Numbered from the stretch's first letter, positions 1-13,618 are shown. The stretch is 64,000 nt of DNA from Centroberyx gerrardi (GCF_048128805.1 NC_136017.1:16155807-16219806); one strand, 5' to 3'. The notes: generated from the letters alone by a model not told the origin. Program-made: numbers and translations.

Positions 1-705
<705 letters not shown>

Positions 706-3337
706 GTGATGATAACTTTGGCAGAAAGGTGATCGTGTTCAACGCCTGCAGGATGCCCCCGCACCACGAGCTGGACCATCATAAACTGTTGATGTAAGTG
801 CCAGTCCGGCCCAGCGCTGGCTCACATGTAACTCAATAGCCTCTTATCCACTGCCACACTCAGTTCTCTCTGTGCTCATAGCTTCAACTGCTGGTCAGAA
901 TCCCAAAATAACAAGTGGGCCTGTTTCCGGTGTCTCCCCGCATGACAAGGATATGATTTAGTTTGATTTAAGGAGGAGTATGAAGAAGTATATTTTTACA
1001 TTCATATCCAGAACAACTTATGCTCAGATCTCAGGGTGAAGGAGTAAATTTAATCATGATGCCCCCCAGGAGAGCAGGAAACTGCTGCAGACGTCTCCTC
1101 ATTGAATGTAGGCAGTTTGCGTGATTCTGTTTAGTTTTGGGTGGGTCGTCCCCCGGTGTAAATTCGATTGCTTTTTGTTCAGTGATGTCACATATAAAAC
1201 TGCGCTCTATATGCTGTAGAAGTTTCCCTGATTGTGCATTGTTGGCTGGGAACTGAAGCTGGTCCTTTAGAGGCATGTGGAGGCGGTTAGGTGCAACTGC
1301 AAAGCATTTTTAGATGATTTTCTGCAGGATTCCATGACTTTGTTATTCTTGTGCGGTACAACCAGTTTTCCATAGAAAACCGATGGTCTAATTAGGAGCC
1401 AATGGGAGAGCTGAGGCCTCGAAAGACTACTTTTATACCAGAAAAAACCCTGGAAAGAGACTATTAAACTTAGATTGTTTTACTGTCATTTATTAACCCT
1501 GTATGTTAATGTATTATGGAAGCCCTTTTGACACATAGTGAGGGGAAAACAATGGTGGTCAATAGTTCATAGACACATCCATCTGTATCCATGAAGTACT
1601 TTGCATTGAGTACTGCAGTTTGTCATTTGCTCATCCAAGTACTCTTTCCATTGATAAAGTCTCCTTGCACAAAATATCTGTTTCAGCTGTCTCTCACGTA
1701 CATTATAGCCATGACTAGAACCCAGCACTGACCTAATGTCCTTATATTTGAGACCCATGTCAAAGTAAAATTCAATGAATCGCTCCATGTTTATGTTCTG
1801 CATGTTGTTGTTGTTTTGCAGGTATCTTAAAGGAACATTGGATCAGTATGTTGAAAGTGACTACACACTGATCTATTTCCATCATGGGCTGACCAGTGAC
1901 AACAAACCGTCTCTCAGCTGGCTACGAGATGCGTACAGGGAGTTTGATAGAAAGTAAGTTCACACACATGCACAGTTTACGACTGATCTAATCCTCAGTC
2001 TGGCCTGAAATTCCCTTTCTTTCTTACTGCATATTGAGTAGTTTGGTGAAGCGCACCTGTATTGCCTCGAGTGCAGCGGAGGATTCGTTTTTTCTGTGTT
2101 CTGTTTGTCAGTTTGTGTGTTGTCAGGTTGTCCTGCACATGTCAGCAGTCTTATATTTTGTGTTTTTTAGATGTCTCTGTCTGTTTTCAGGTACAAGAAG
2201 AACATCAAGGCGCTGTACATCGTCCATCCCACCATGTTCATTAAGACTCTGCTGATCCTCTTCAAACCACTCATCAGGTTATTATTATTATTAGTATTAT
2301 TACTAAATCCATGCTGCAGGATCATGTTACCCCTAATGCAGCTTCTCTACACACAATTGCAGAATTGACTGATTACTTATAGGCTTTAATTTATTATTGT
2401 TTTATGTTTTACAAAGCAATTTGTGTAAAAAGCGCTATATAACTTTATATTATTTGCTATTAGTAGTAGTAGAGTTATGATTTCAGTTATCATCAGTATA
2501 GTTATTAACAGTCTTGTTAGCATCATACGTTTTTTTGTTACTTCCTATTGTTGGGATGCTAAATTACATAGAATGCAATTTGTAATCACCCTCAAGTTCC
2601 TGTTGTGGTAACAGATGCAACATTAAGAAATGCATAGACATTTTTCTCTGTAGTCTATTTTTTTCTATACCACATGCTTACATTGTTGAAAAAAAATCCT
2701 TCTGCTCAGCAATAAATGGCAGTTTGCCTTTCAGCATTCCTCATTGAAAGCAACAGCACTGCTGACTGTAAGCTCAGTAGTTCTGTGGTTTCAAAGGAAA
2801 AATTACTGAATTATACGGTCTACTACTAACTATACATAAAAGTGGGCGCACAAGCAATTGACTTTTTTCATCTCATTTTTAATTGTCGTCCATTTTTCTT
2901 TACCAAACACATTGTGGTAAAAATGTTTTTTATTGTCACAGTTTAACATTCCTTATTGAAATCGATGAATAGGTACCATTAGCCACACGGTAGCTTTTAG
3001 CCTTGCAGCAAGCAGTATGCTGTGTGTTCAATGAGGAATGCTACCAACAGGATGGTTTCACCATAGCTTAGGAGCAACACCCAACAAATACACTCTTCCT
3101 GGCAAAGAAAAAAAATGCTGCGTTCACATTGTGTCGTGCAAAAAAGCCAGACTGTCTGGGTCACAGAATGTCAGTCAACCACAAAAACAAACTTCCTTCT
3201 CATTGAGGTTCAGCCATTCAATGCACTGATAACAGTAAAAACAGTGTTGTGTGACTGTTTGTCAGTATTTCATTTCAAAATAGGTCATATTTTGCATTAA
3301 AAAATATCCCCACTGTAAGATTGTGAACGAGATTGTT

Positions 3338-3375
<38 letters not shown>

Positions 3376-6191
3376 TTTAAGTTTGGCAAGAAGATCAACT
3401 ACGTGAGCTATCTCAGCGAGTTGGAAGATGTGGTCAAGTGTGAGCAGCTGGTCATTCCTGCCCGCGTCAGAGAGTAAGAACTGACACGTGATTTTATTCT
3501 ATTGATAAATTCTACACAAATTATAGTCTATATTTTCCTTTGGTTTCATATGGCATAGATTTCCATATATTTTCATATTGTGCATATTTTTTTTCCAGAT
3601 TTTATATTCATTTTCTTTGTCTAAGTATGTTGAACCACTGTCCTTTTGCACACTCTGCATATACAGTATGCTGTAAATTTCATTTTTTTTTCTATTCATA
3701 TATTTTTAATATGTTGCAGTGCTGAAATTGTTGGTTGTATCATGTTTTTTACCCCTCATCTGGTCATATTTGCCTTTGCTATATCCTATTACTATTTGCT
3801 GCTGCAACCACTCAATTTCACTATTCTTCAGTCAGTGCACAACAAGCTTGTTAATAACTTGTGATATACAGGCAACTTATGGCAGTATTGTGTATTGTGG
3901 AAGAAATGCAGTACTTCATAATGTGGATCATGCATCTGTTTACCATCATCTCTCTAATCAAATCTCTATGTCCAGGTATGATAATAAGCTGAGAGCCTCC
4001 CTGAAACCGACAGCCCAGCCTCCCATGTCTCCTCCTCGCAGCCCCCCCCTCCCCAACCAGGTCTTTGGGGTTCCACTCACACTGTAAGTCTCTATCAGTC
4101 TACTGACCTGTCTGTCTGTCTGTGGGTCTGTCTGTCTGTCAGCTGCCTTCCACACATTCCACAAACCAGCGCTAATAGAAATGTTGTCATTGGCTCTGGT
4201 GCTCCATGCTAACACTTTAGCATGCTTTGTGTTGAGTGATAGTAGGCTCCATGCTAACACTTTAGCATGCTTTGTGTTGAGTGATAGTAGGCTCCATGCT
4301 AACACTTTAGCATGCTTTGTGTTGAGTGATAGTAGGCTCCATGCTAACACTTTAGCATGCTTTGTGTTGAGTGATAGTAGGCTCCATGCTAACACTTTAG
4401 CATGCTTTGTGTTGAGTGATAGCAGGCTCCATGCTAACACTTTAGCATACACTATGTTGAGTGACAGTAGGCTCCATGCTAACACTTTAGCATGCTCTAT
4501 GTTGAGTGACAGTAGGCTCCATGCTAACACTTTAGCATGCTCTATGTTGAGTGATAGTAGGCTCCATGCTAACACTTTAGCATACACTATGTTGAGTGAT
4601 AGCGGCTCCATGCTAACACTTTAGCATACACTATGTTGAGTGATAGCGGCTCCATGCTAACACTTTAGCATGCTTTGTGTTGAGTGATAGTAGGCTCCAT
4701 GCTAACACTTTAGCATACACTATGTTGAGTGACAGTAGGCTTCATGCTAACACTTTAGCATACACTATGTTGAGTGACAGTAGGCTCCATGCTAACACTT
4801 TAGCATGCTCTATGTTGAGTGACAGTAGGCTTCATGCTAACACTTTAGCATACACTATGTTGAGTGACAGTAGGCTCCATGCTAACACTTTAGCATACAC
4901 TATGTTGAGTGACAGTAGGCTCCATGCTAACACTTTAGCATACACTATGTTGAGTGACAGTAGGCTCCATGCTAACACTTTAGCATGCTCTATGTTGAGT
5001 GACAGTAGGCTCCATGCTAACACTTTAGCATACACTATGTTGAGTGACAGTAGGCTCCATGCTAACACTTTAGCATACACTATGTTGAGTGATAGTCGAC
5101 CACTAGCATTATCTCAGAAGTGAGAAAATGAGAACTTGTAGCAGCTGTAACGCTAAATGCTAAGTGATCTTAAATGATATGCAGCGTCAGTGTCTATGTT
5201 CTGATCACTTAACGGTTAAGTTGACCAAGTGGACAATTTCCTAAGAACTGGGTGTGTTCCTTTAATGGTCTTGACAAGATATTTCTGCAATATGGAGCCT
5301 TAGGTACTAGCTTGTTTCTCTAACCCCTTGCTGTGTGTGTGTGTGTGTGTGTCAGGCTGAGACAGAGGAGTCCAGATAGTGATCTAGTTCCTGTGGTGAT
5401 GAGAGACACCATTGGCTTCCTGTCAGAGCAAGGTGACTAATTGCATTGTTATTATCGTCATTAACCAAACTCTTTAGAAAAGTAGAATTGTTATTGGCTG
5501 TTATTTCTATTATTATAAGACACAAGGGTTAGACCGATATATTGGTTTGTCAATATATGGACAGATATTTTATTAAATATCATATATCAGCCAGTCTGTG
5601 TTGTCCATCTCTGATATGATGGATATGATGCAGTTTGATTGATCAATACAGTGGTTGTCTATGGGAAGCCTTTAACCTGAATTGATTCTGATGTGACAAT
5701 TTGATTATTATTATTAATATAAGTAGTAGTTGTAATAGTAGCCTGGGTTTGAGTTTCATGCTTTTCCAAGAATAAAATTCAGGGGAAAACAGTAAATTAA
5801 AACAGTATTTTATTTTTTAAATGGTCAAAATTTTGTGTGTGTGTCAGGTATGGAGATAGAGGGCATCTTCAGACGTTCTGCCAATGTCACTCTGGTGAAA
5901 GAGGTCCAGCTCAGATACAACTCAGGTAGGATCAACACGCCTGCTAGTTTCTAACCAAGCTGCAAAGGAGCTTGTCATGATTTTCACCTCAAATGTGGCA
6001 GTCAGCCTAACTTTAACCTCAGTGGAGGAGTTAACGTATGCTTAAACCTTCCCTCCAGTAGAGATGGAAAAAAGAAACATCATTGATCTTTTGAAGATAT
6101 AGCAGTTTTTGACATTGCAGCTCTTCTTTGGATTGGTGGTTGCTGTGGAATAAGGCAAAATAGGCAAAATCAAATTATTTTTTTTCTAATC

Positions 6192-6222
<31 letters not shown>

Positions 6223-7780
6223 GTAGGCGAGACAGTGAGTTTCAGTGAGATGGAAGACATCCACTTGGCTGCAGTGATTCTGAAGACATTCCTGAGGGAA
6301 TTACCTGAGCCTCTGCTGACCTACCAGCTCTACAACGACATAGTCAACTTCAGCTGTATGTTATTATTATTATTAGTAGCAGCAGTAGTGTTACTACAAC
6401 CTGAACCATGTTTTTCTATACAAAATGTGTGTTTTTTGTGCTCTAGCTGTGTCCAGTGACAGCCAAGTGATGGCTATGAAGACGCTGTTAGAGTCGCTTC
6501 CAGAGGAAAACTACGCCTCGCTAAGATACCTCATCACATTCCTGGCACAGGTACAGCTAACACACAACTACTGGAATATACTCGCATAATATGAACACAC
6601 ATAGCCTCTCCCTGAGATACAAACACACAGTAGGCTTCACTTGCTAGCGCAGTTTCATGTTAAAATAATTGTTTAATGATATTACTGTTAGTCTCGCTCT
6701 TATGAGGGAGACTTGCAATCTACTGTATATAGTGGTCAGTTATGTCATGACAGCTAGTATGTTCTTCACATGACAAGATATGGCTTTCACATGACTCCAC
6801 TTGCCTGATAGCTGCTGCCCCGAGACAAATAGCCTTGTAGCAGGAACATCAGGCACATCCTGAGACTTAGGTCAGCTAACATATGTACCATTGTCGCCCT
6901 GGATCATCAGATTGGTCCCAGGAGTCCATGTACAGTATCTATTTTACACGCTTGACCACTGAGTAAACTCTCGCTAGACCATTGTGTAAGTACAGTATAC
7001 AATTCCACTCAAGGCACTCCAAAAATCTGTTAAAAAGCCTTTATTCTATTGGTCCATGGTATGCAGGACATGATGTCGACACTTTCTTTTCAACACAATA
7101 ACTCAAGAACAATACATGATAGAAACTTCATCCTTACACCTCAGGTTCCCCCTATAGAGTAAATGATCTGATTAGATTTTGGAGCGCCTTGCTGCGTAAA
7201 TTTGCATATTAATGAGGGAAAACTGATTTTCTTGAAACTACTATAACTCCTTAATGCTTTAAGATACAGAGTTTATATTAATACCACCCATCTGTTATAT
7301 GAAGACAATTATGTATTTGAATGTATTAATGAATGCATAATACACTTAATTAATGGCCTCATCCTGTTTAGTATTCATCTTGTTTAATATTTTAAAATAA
7401 TGTTTTTACATTATTTTAAAATGCATTTATCAGTGAATCAGAGAAATCTGCTGATTCGGCGTAAATTTCACACAACATTAAAAATCTAAAAATCTGGTTT
7501 GTTAAAGTATTCATCCCTTTTCTCTTTTTGTCCACTTTCTGGGGTTTCATGAAATAAAAATCTGTCTGTCTGTGTAATAAGTGGACCAACAGTAAGCTGT
7601 GTGTGTTTTTAGGTGTCTTCCTGCAGTGAAGTGAACAAGATGACCAACAGTAATCTGGCCGTGGTGTTTGGTCCTAATCTGCTGTGGGGGCGGGACAACG
7701 CCATGTCGCTCAGCGCCATCGGGCCAATCAACAACTTCACCAGAACCTTGTTGGACCAACAGCATCTGGTCTTCACCTAA
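706..7780 (+). CDS. arhgap1: ARHGAP1-type Rho GTPase-activating protein, 3' ten exons (5' end outside window)
   Basis: Exons: 706-793, 1822-1953, 2191-2277, 3375-3473, 3976-4083, 5356-5432, 5848-5925, 6227-6355, 6447-6550 and 7613-7780 (stop TAA 7778-7780). All junctions are GT-AG and the frame is continuous over 355 residues. The first four exons encode most of a BCH/CRAL-TRIO (Sec14-like) domain, with motifs such as [16 protein letters not shown] and [15 protein letters not shown]. Exon 3976-4083 is a proline-rich linker ([14 protein letters not shown]) of the kind that binds SH3 domains. Exons from 5356 onward encode the RhoGAP domain: GIFRRSAN carries the arginine finger, followed by [17 protein letters not shown] and the [17 protein letters not shown] block. 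Family members (p50RhoGAP/Cdc42GAP) speed GTP hydrolysis by Cdc42 and Rho in the cytosol and on endosomes. Most motifs look closest to ARHGAP1, but YDNKL and LRYL look like the paralogue ARHGAP8, so the symbol is probable, not certain. The protein ends soon after the GAP domain. Confidence 0.9.
3341..3371 (+). repeat. (GT)n microsatellite touching a 3' splice site
   Basis: An uninterrupted GT run leads directly into the acceptor CAG of the RhoGAP exon at 3375. It occupies the place of the polypyrimidine tract. Confidence 0.95.
4181..5096 (+). repeat. 45-bp minisatellite, about 20 tandem copies, in a RhoGAP intron
   Basis: The unit reads CTCCATGCTAACACTTTAGC followed by about 25 bp ending in GAGTGATAGTAGG. 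It is repeated about 20 times with few changes, in two main sub-variants (…GCATGCTTTGTG… and …GCATACACTATG…). Each unit contains the palindrome ATGCTAA-CACT-TTAGCAT. Because 45 is a multiple of 3, several frames stay open on both strands through the array; these are not genes. Two later units are shortened by one base (near 4602 and 4647). The array lies in the intron between the exons ending at 4083 and starting at 5356. The monomer matches the centre of a MITE found once at 37104-37384. Confidence 0.97.
5097..5275 (+). mobile_element. Right arm of the MITE that gave rise to the minisatellite
   Basis: The segment from about 5190 (…TCTATGTTCTGATCACTTAA…) through AAGTTGACCAAGTGGACAAT to TGTTCCTTTAATGG resembles the right terminal arm of the element at 37104-37384. 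It directly follows the minisatellite, so the array looks like an expanded core still attached to one arm. Confidence 0.65.
5332..5352 (+). repeat. (GT)n microsatellite touching a 3' splice site
   Basis: A GT run ends in GTCAG, the acceptor of the RhoGAP exon at 5356. Confidence 0.9.
5525..5830 (+). mobile_element. Degenerate hAT-type MITE, AGGGTTAGACCGATATA family
   Basis: The left end reads AGGGTTAGACCGATATATTG. Inner family landmarks follow: GATATGATGGATATGATGCA, TTGTCTATGGGAAGCC, and AATGGTCAAA near 5820. The remnant reaches almost to the acceptor of the exon at 5848, so the intron's 3' end is partly transposon-derived. Other copies are at 21153, 32596, 37743, 39174, about 42000, 49453, 59399 and 62866. 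Confidence 0.7.
6193..6221 (+). repeat. (GT)n microsatellite near a 3' splice site
   Basis: A GT run is followed by TTGTAG, the acceptor of the RhoGAP exon at 6227. Confidence 0.95.
6551..7612 (+). other. Last intron of the RhoGAP gene
   Basis: About 1.06 kb lies between the donor at 6551 and the acceptor at 7611-7612. It is AT-rich, with no recognisable coding segment and no clearly bounded element. Confidence 0.7.
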
Positions 7781-9950
7781 GCCCCGCCTCCTCGCCCTGC
7801 ATTTTCTCTTCCAATCAGCACCTACCATGGAGAACCTCTCTTCCAATAGCATTTAGTCTTTACCTAAACCCCTGGCTCTTAACCATTCGGGAGCCTCATC
7901 AGGGTACTTGTCGACCAACAGCGCTTAGACTATACCTACCCCCTCTCCTTGCCCTACCTATTACCATATCGACCACTTCAGAAGACCCTCTGGTCCAGTA
8001 TCGTTCAGTTTTTCCCCTAGTCTTGTATTCTGATTGGAGCATTAGTTTGTGGTTCCAAGTGGTTTTGACTGCAGCCAGCTTCCAGACCTCACTTCCCTGT
8101 GGCTAGCCATTTTCAGTCCAGGTTAGTGCCAAATTGCCCCCTCTTGCCAGGTTTTGAATGGGGATTGATGGAAATGGTATATAAACTGCAGCCAAATAAC
8201 CCCATGCCAATGTCCTACAGCCCAAAATCCAAAAGCTACTCAGTTGTTGACTTACTGTGAGTTCAGACTTCGAGCAACTTGGTTGATTGTGGGCGGTGCA
8301 AGAGACTCCGATTGCATCTATGTAGTAGTCTGCTGCTATAAAGTTTTGAACAGGCATTTTTTGCTGCTTTGGTATTGCCTCTCACAACGTTGCATCATTT
8401 TGAGTTAAAATAGCTAGCTAGCAAACACTAATGACCTAGCAGACAATCAAATCAGTGGTTTTCAATCCTGGTCCGCGGACCCAGAATCCTGCTGGTTCTC
8501 ATTCTAGCCATCTAATCAGGGGCTATTTCACACCTGGGACACCAGGTGAATGCAATTAACTGCAATTAACTAGCTGGTAGGATAGAAAACCAGCAGTCCT
8601 CTGGGTCCTAATGACGAGGATTGAAAAAAAAACACTGATTTCAATTAATGCTAGGTAATTAGCACTTGCTAGCTAGCTATGTTAACACATCAAAATGATG
8701 TGATGAAAAAATAAACACAAAAAAAAATCAATAAAATGATGATGGATGCAACCGTTCTCCAACCATCCTTTCTGAGACTTTTTTTCCTAGTCTTTCAAAT
8801 AAAAGTCATAGAGAACTGAGAAGCTTTGAATTGCTGGAATCAACTTCTCGTCCATTTTGTACTCGCCGGGCTGAACAAAATCTCTAGGAAAACAAAGAAG
8901 CGCGTAAATCTGATTGCCTGATTGCCGCAAAAAGTTCAGCTGTGGCCAACTTTGCTCGGCCAACAAACTTCAGCCACCTGGTGGCTCAGCTCTATTAGGC
9001 TCGCAGTCTGAGCGCACGGTTAGTTTCACACAAACATAGGCTGCCTGGCTGCAGTGTAGGCGACCTGGAGCCCTGCCAAAACATCTCCTACCCTTCCTCT
9101 TTAACCCTATGACCCTTGACCCGACCCCTATCTCTATTACTCAAGTAACTCAAGAGTTATCTGATTCCAGTCCTTATTTATACCTGTATTGAAATGTGTC
9201 TCGGGGGCCCTGTCTGGACACAATCTGGCTTACATCTTGTATCTATATTGGGAGTTTAGCAGCAGTTGGAATCGTGGTCTAGACCCCCCCCCCCCCCCCA
9301 CCACCCCAAGTCTTTCTCTGTATATCTGTGGTGTGCTGTTGTTAATCTGTCTCTCTGGTGTTTTCTATGTAGTGCCAAATACATAACTGGCCTCCAGCTT
9401 TCACAGACAGACAAGGAGAGAGAAGGGCGGCGATGGGTAACATCGATAAAGATTGCTAGAGACGGACGGGTGAAAATGAGTGATACGGATAGGGTAGTTT
9501 AGATTATTAAAGTTTCCTCTAATCTAAATGGAGGAGAGAACAGAAAAGTAGAGGTGTATGTTGGCGCCTCCATGAAAGACTCAGGTTAACTTAAACAGGA
9601 TAAACTTGGTACCAAACGTCCAGAACAATCTTTGAAAATGCTGTAATTCAACCAGCTAGTTAGAATATTAGCTGTTTGATTATACCAGTGGTTCTTAAAT
9701 GATGTGTCGGAACCCAGAATTGGTTGTGGGTCTCCATGAAATGAGTACTAGTCTGTTTTAATGGACTCCTGTTTGGGTCACAGGCTGATTACCGCTGGTC
9801 TAGATAATATCAGCTCTAATATACTCTACTACCTTATATCAGTTTAACTACAATTCTATATGGCTCCTCCCCTTCCTCTATTTGGCTTCATCCTCATTTT
9901 ATTATTACTGTTATCTTGGGATTTCTGTATTTGGTCAGCATAATTTATGT
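7781..9950 (+). other. Probable long 3' UTR and downstream spacer of the RhoGAP gene
   Basis: No coding exon is supported. AATAAA-type signals occur near 8710, 8730 and 8800, so transcription may end there, but I cannot choose between them. A poly-C run lies at about 9284-9299. Short open frames on both strands show no family motif. Confidence 0.45.
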
Positions 9951-9954
9951 CTCT

Positions 9955-10359
9955 GGGATGGGACGACACGCTTATCTCGCGATACGATTCGATATGCGAT
10001 ACTCATCAATATTCACGATTCAATACAACCACGATAGGTGTGATAAATGATAAATGAAAGTTCAATAACAACAAAGTCTAACTGTGCAGAATTATGTTCA
10101 TTTCTGAGCCACAGATGTTTCTAGCGATGGCATTGGCTGCTAGAATGTAAACAACAATTTAAAAATGTCATTACAAAGTGCAAATAATAGAATCTGGATG
10201 GAGAGCTTGTGAAATTGTGATGGTCAAGCCGTCTCATTTGTGATTACTACAGCAGAATAAAATGGAGCTAATATCGCGATTAATTTTTCTGCCTCACGAT
10301 ACGTATCATCACATTTTTGTATCGCAATATATTGAATTTCGATATATCGTCCCATCCCT
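9955..10359. mobile_element. hAT-type MITE 'A', intact copy (~405 bp)
   Basis: Terminal inverted repeats are GGGATGGGACGA… at the left and …TCGTCCCATCCC at the right, with CGATACGAT and ATATATTGAATTTCGATATA near the ends. No coding capacity is visible. It is the uninterrupted relative of the copy at 53406-55393 and shows the empty target site TTTCTAGC at 10118-10125 where that copy carries a further insertion. Confidence 0.85.
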
Positions 10360-11433
10360 AAAAACATTATATTGACCAAACTCCATTGTCATTATTGTTC
10401 TTCTTGTTATTGTAGCTGTGATTTTGGCATGTATCAGTCCATCTCATCCAAGTAGCTGATTCTTTTTTTTTTTTTATGGTACGGGAAAAACAGCTGACAT
10501 AGCGTATAGCCGCATACAGTGAAGTGTGATATTCAAGCAGGGGAAAGTCAGGTAGAGGGCCAACATACTTGTATTTTTAGATCATCGGTGTGTTACACTT
10601 GAACTAAACAGCGGCTTAGTGTTTCAGTTTGCCCACTGGTATAATGGGAATAACAGTGTCAGTGTAGCTGGTCGATTTTGCTGTATACTGACTGTAAAAT
10701 ATGAAAAATTGGTCATTTTTGATTGCTAACAGCTAGTAAGACTGACTCATTTGTCATATGCTTCTGTCAATATTCAGCATTGGTCAACATCGTGAACATA
10801 CTAGCTATGTCTTCACTGTTCATACCAAATGCTGCCTATTAAATGGTAGCAGTTAAGATATAGTGCTGTGAAAAAGTTTCATTTTCTGCATTTTCGCAGC
10901 ATTTTTCTACATTGAATTTGGTCTGGAAAATCGAACAGGGAACAAAAACCTTTTCATTTTTCGCCGGTATCAAACTTGAAAATAATAGGCAGTATGAGTG
11001 TTAAGACAAACCCAGTGATATACCATCTGAAAACTAAAAGTAGGCCTATAGCTGACATTTCTCCCACTTTACCTAGCCTCACTGTACGTGTCTATTGGCC
11101 ATGTTAGCTCCGCTGTAGCTCAAAATTAGCTGTGTGCAGGAGACCTCATATTACTCCTAATGATACTGAGTAGAATATCAGTCGTCTTACTCATAATGAA
11201 CTAGTTTGACTTTTTTGTAGCAGCTGTGGTTGGGGGCGCGATTTTTGGTTTCGGTTCCACATCCACCCCAGTTTGGGTTTAATACAGGTTGTAGCACTAA
11301 AACGTTATTTGGATGCTAATACATGTTTATGTTATGGGGAGAAATCGCACTAGATTTTAATGAACGCAAAAAATAATTCGGTGCGCCACTTCAGAATGAA
11401 TATGGTATGTGGGTTTAGTGACATGCACCTTAT
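10360..11433. other. Intergenic stretch, nothing recognised
   Basis: This is AT-rich non-coding sequence with short poly-T runs. I see no gene, repeat array or bounded element. Confidence 0.5.
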
Positions 11434-11787
11434 TTAAAGCTGCACTAGGTAAGATTTTTATGAAACATGCATCCGTCTTATCAGCCTAAATCACCAAGTG
11501 AGACCTTGTAGATTTGCTCTATTTGACCAAATTAAATTCTGGTGTCAGTATGGTCACTGGTGGGAAATCAAAACGTAATAGTGAAATCCATACTGTCTCA
11601 TAAACAGTTGTCCAGAGAAAGCTGGACTCACCAACGTTAGATCTTCTCCTCTCTCGTCTCTTTGGTATCTTTGGTATAAAGCATGACGTCACATTACAGG
11701 ATTTCTGGTTATTGAAGTTCAAATTCTTCTTACCTGTTGCTGCTATTTGGAGCTGCCAGCATGCACAGTTGCCTAGTGCAGCTTTAA
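11434..11787. mobile_element. MITE with TTAAAGCTGCACTAGG inverted ends (~354 bp)
   Basis: The left end TTAAAGCTGCACTAGGTAAG is mirrored by TTGCCTAGTGCAGCTTTAA at the right end, about 17 matching bases. Internal sequence such as CCAAATTAAATTCTGGTGTC reappears at about 41600, where a degraded relative lies in a Ly6 gene intron. No coding capacity is visible. Confidence 0.85.
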
Positions 11788-13618
11788 CAGTCCCGGCTGT
11801 GCATTTGCGTGAAGAGACTTAAGAAAGGCTTGCGGGCCTATCGACCTGAAAGCACTAATATGATACTAAGCATTATTGTTGTTTGAATTTCTATGTAATG
11901 GTTGGTTGGTTGTTCATAACGCCTTTATCCTTTTGTTGTCATTCGATGTTATAGCCCCCCATATGTGGCCGTTTTGCCTCACATTCCTCTTTTCTGGATT
12001 ACTCCGTTTGGGATGCAAAATGGTGCGGGTGAAAGCAACCCATTTTTTGTTTAATTTATGTTTACTCCTCTAAATATACTACAGAATATCCCTTTAAGTC
12101 CGCAGCCAGTAGTGACGCTGTAGTGATATGTGACTCATTCCGTTGTATTCCTTTGGTTGCCTTGAATTTGGGCTGATGCGGTGCCACTGATGGAGTTTGC
12201 CCAAGTTGTGTGATGGTCTGAAGGGCCTTGGTTGATGATGCTGAAATGACCGCTGTACCAGTCTGGCAAATATATTTCTACTAGTTAAACAACTTCAAGT
12301 TACTGTAACTCAGAGGAAAGTTTGGAATCTGATTTTCCAAACTACCGCCTGTGACTGGTTTAGGAAAATCAGCCTGTAATCCTTATTTACGCTTGCGTTT
12401 AAATGTGTTGAACTGGGGTTTAAATTAAGTTTGAAGCGCTGTATGAACAGAAGCAGCTTATACCACACTTGTTTAGTGGTGTACATAACTAGTTACTATC
12501 TGGGTTATGGTTTTTATCGCAGGACAGTGCAGTAAATAATCAGCGTTGATCTGGGTTAAGGATTCGATCACAGGTCTAAACCGGGCCAGTGTGATTTGTC
12601 TTTGATTTGTCTTTTTATGTCATCAGCTATCGGAGGAATACTGTTTTTTTTTTTCCCATTCATTTACTGTTCAATATGATCATTGTAACTCCAAGGCCAA
12701 ATGCTAGCGTTTCCGCTGTTCTCATTGTTAAGCCATTGTCATTTCTCTGTTGTGAATCCGTAAAGCTTTACTTTTCGTTCTCGTTCAGCATCCGAAGCCT
12801 TAATTTGATCAACTTAATTTTCTCTTCTTTATTTTTTTCTGTCATCCAGTTCCAAATCCAACCCATCCAAAGAGTTGTGTTGTATTTGAAAGTGAAATAA
12901 TTCATCCCAGCAGTATATTTTTCACCCAAAGTTGTTATCCAAATCTGTCGGCGTGACTTTTAGCTGGATCCCCACAGGAACAAATCTGGAGCATAAGGGG
13001 TTTCAGCATCAGATTCCTGCGTTCCTGCGGTCATGCAGCCTTTTGGTAAATGACTCCTGGCCAAACAGTGCTGTAGAATCAGTTGTATTGTGTACTGTTG
13101 ATGGCCAAAATGTTGTATTATTGTTCTGATTATCAATATGATGTGACTGAAATGCACCAAAAGATCACAGAGTTTAAAAGTTTGACTGAAGCTGAAAGCA
13201 ACAAAAACAAAAAAAAGAAACATCTGTAATGTTTACTGTTGTAACTCCCAGTCATGTCAATGCTGTTGCCATTGACATGCTATTGGTGTGTACGATTGTG
13301 TGTGTGTGTGCGTGTGTGTGTTGGACCCAGCAGATTTGAATTGGAACAAATTTGTCTAATTGTTGGGGTTCAAATATAAAGTTAAAAAAATTATTTAGGT
13401 TCACAAAAAGGGCTGACTTTGGCTTTTGAACTGAAAATGAGTCAAAGTAGTTGAGGTGTGTGTATGTGTGTGTGCGTGCGTGTGTGCGCGTGCCTTATTG
13501 TGTCCCCCAAGTGATCATGTGAGTAGCTATCAAAAGTGCCAGTGTGCCCATTCTGCCATAGATTAAAATCAACCCGAGGTGCGTTCAACAAAGCGGTTCT
13601 GCTGTTGAACGCAGCTCA
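11788..13618. other. Intergenic stretch, nothing recognised except short GT tracts
   Basis: Degenerate (TG)n tracts lie at about 13298-13320 and 13456-13490. No supported coding sequence was found; the small open frames lack family features and splice context. Confidence 0.5.

Noticed and set aside
1567..1803. 78-codon minus-strand frame in a RhoGAP intron
   Set aside because: It has no recognisable domain and overlaps intron sequence of the + strand gene; length is within chance for this composition.
4181..5096. Possible CRISPR-like array
   Set aside because: Units are directly adjacent without unique spacers, and this is vertebrate intron sequence. It is a minisatellite.
3958..5123. Long open frames on both strands through the minisatellite (proteins with HANTLA and WSLLSLN repeats)
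   Set aside because: The repeat unit is 45 bp, so any stop-free unit gives a long open frame. The region lies in an intron, has no codon bias or splice context, and the frame is kept on both strands.
7668..8106. 140-codon frame overlapping the RhoGAP stop
   Set aside because: It is an alternative-frame shadow of the last exon and 3' UTR; the conserved frame ends at 7780.
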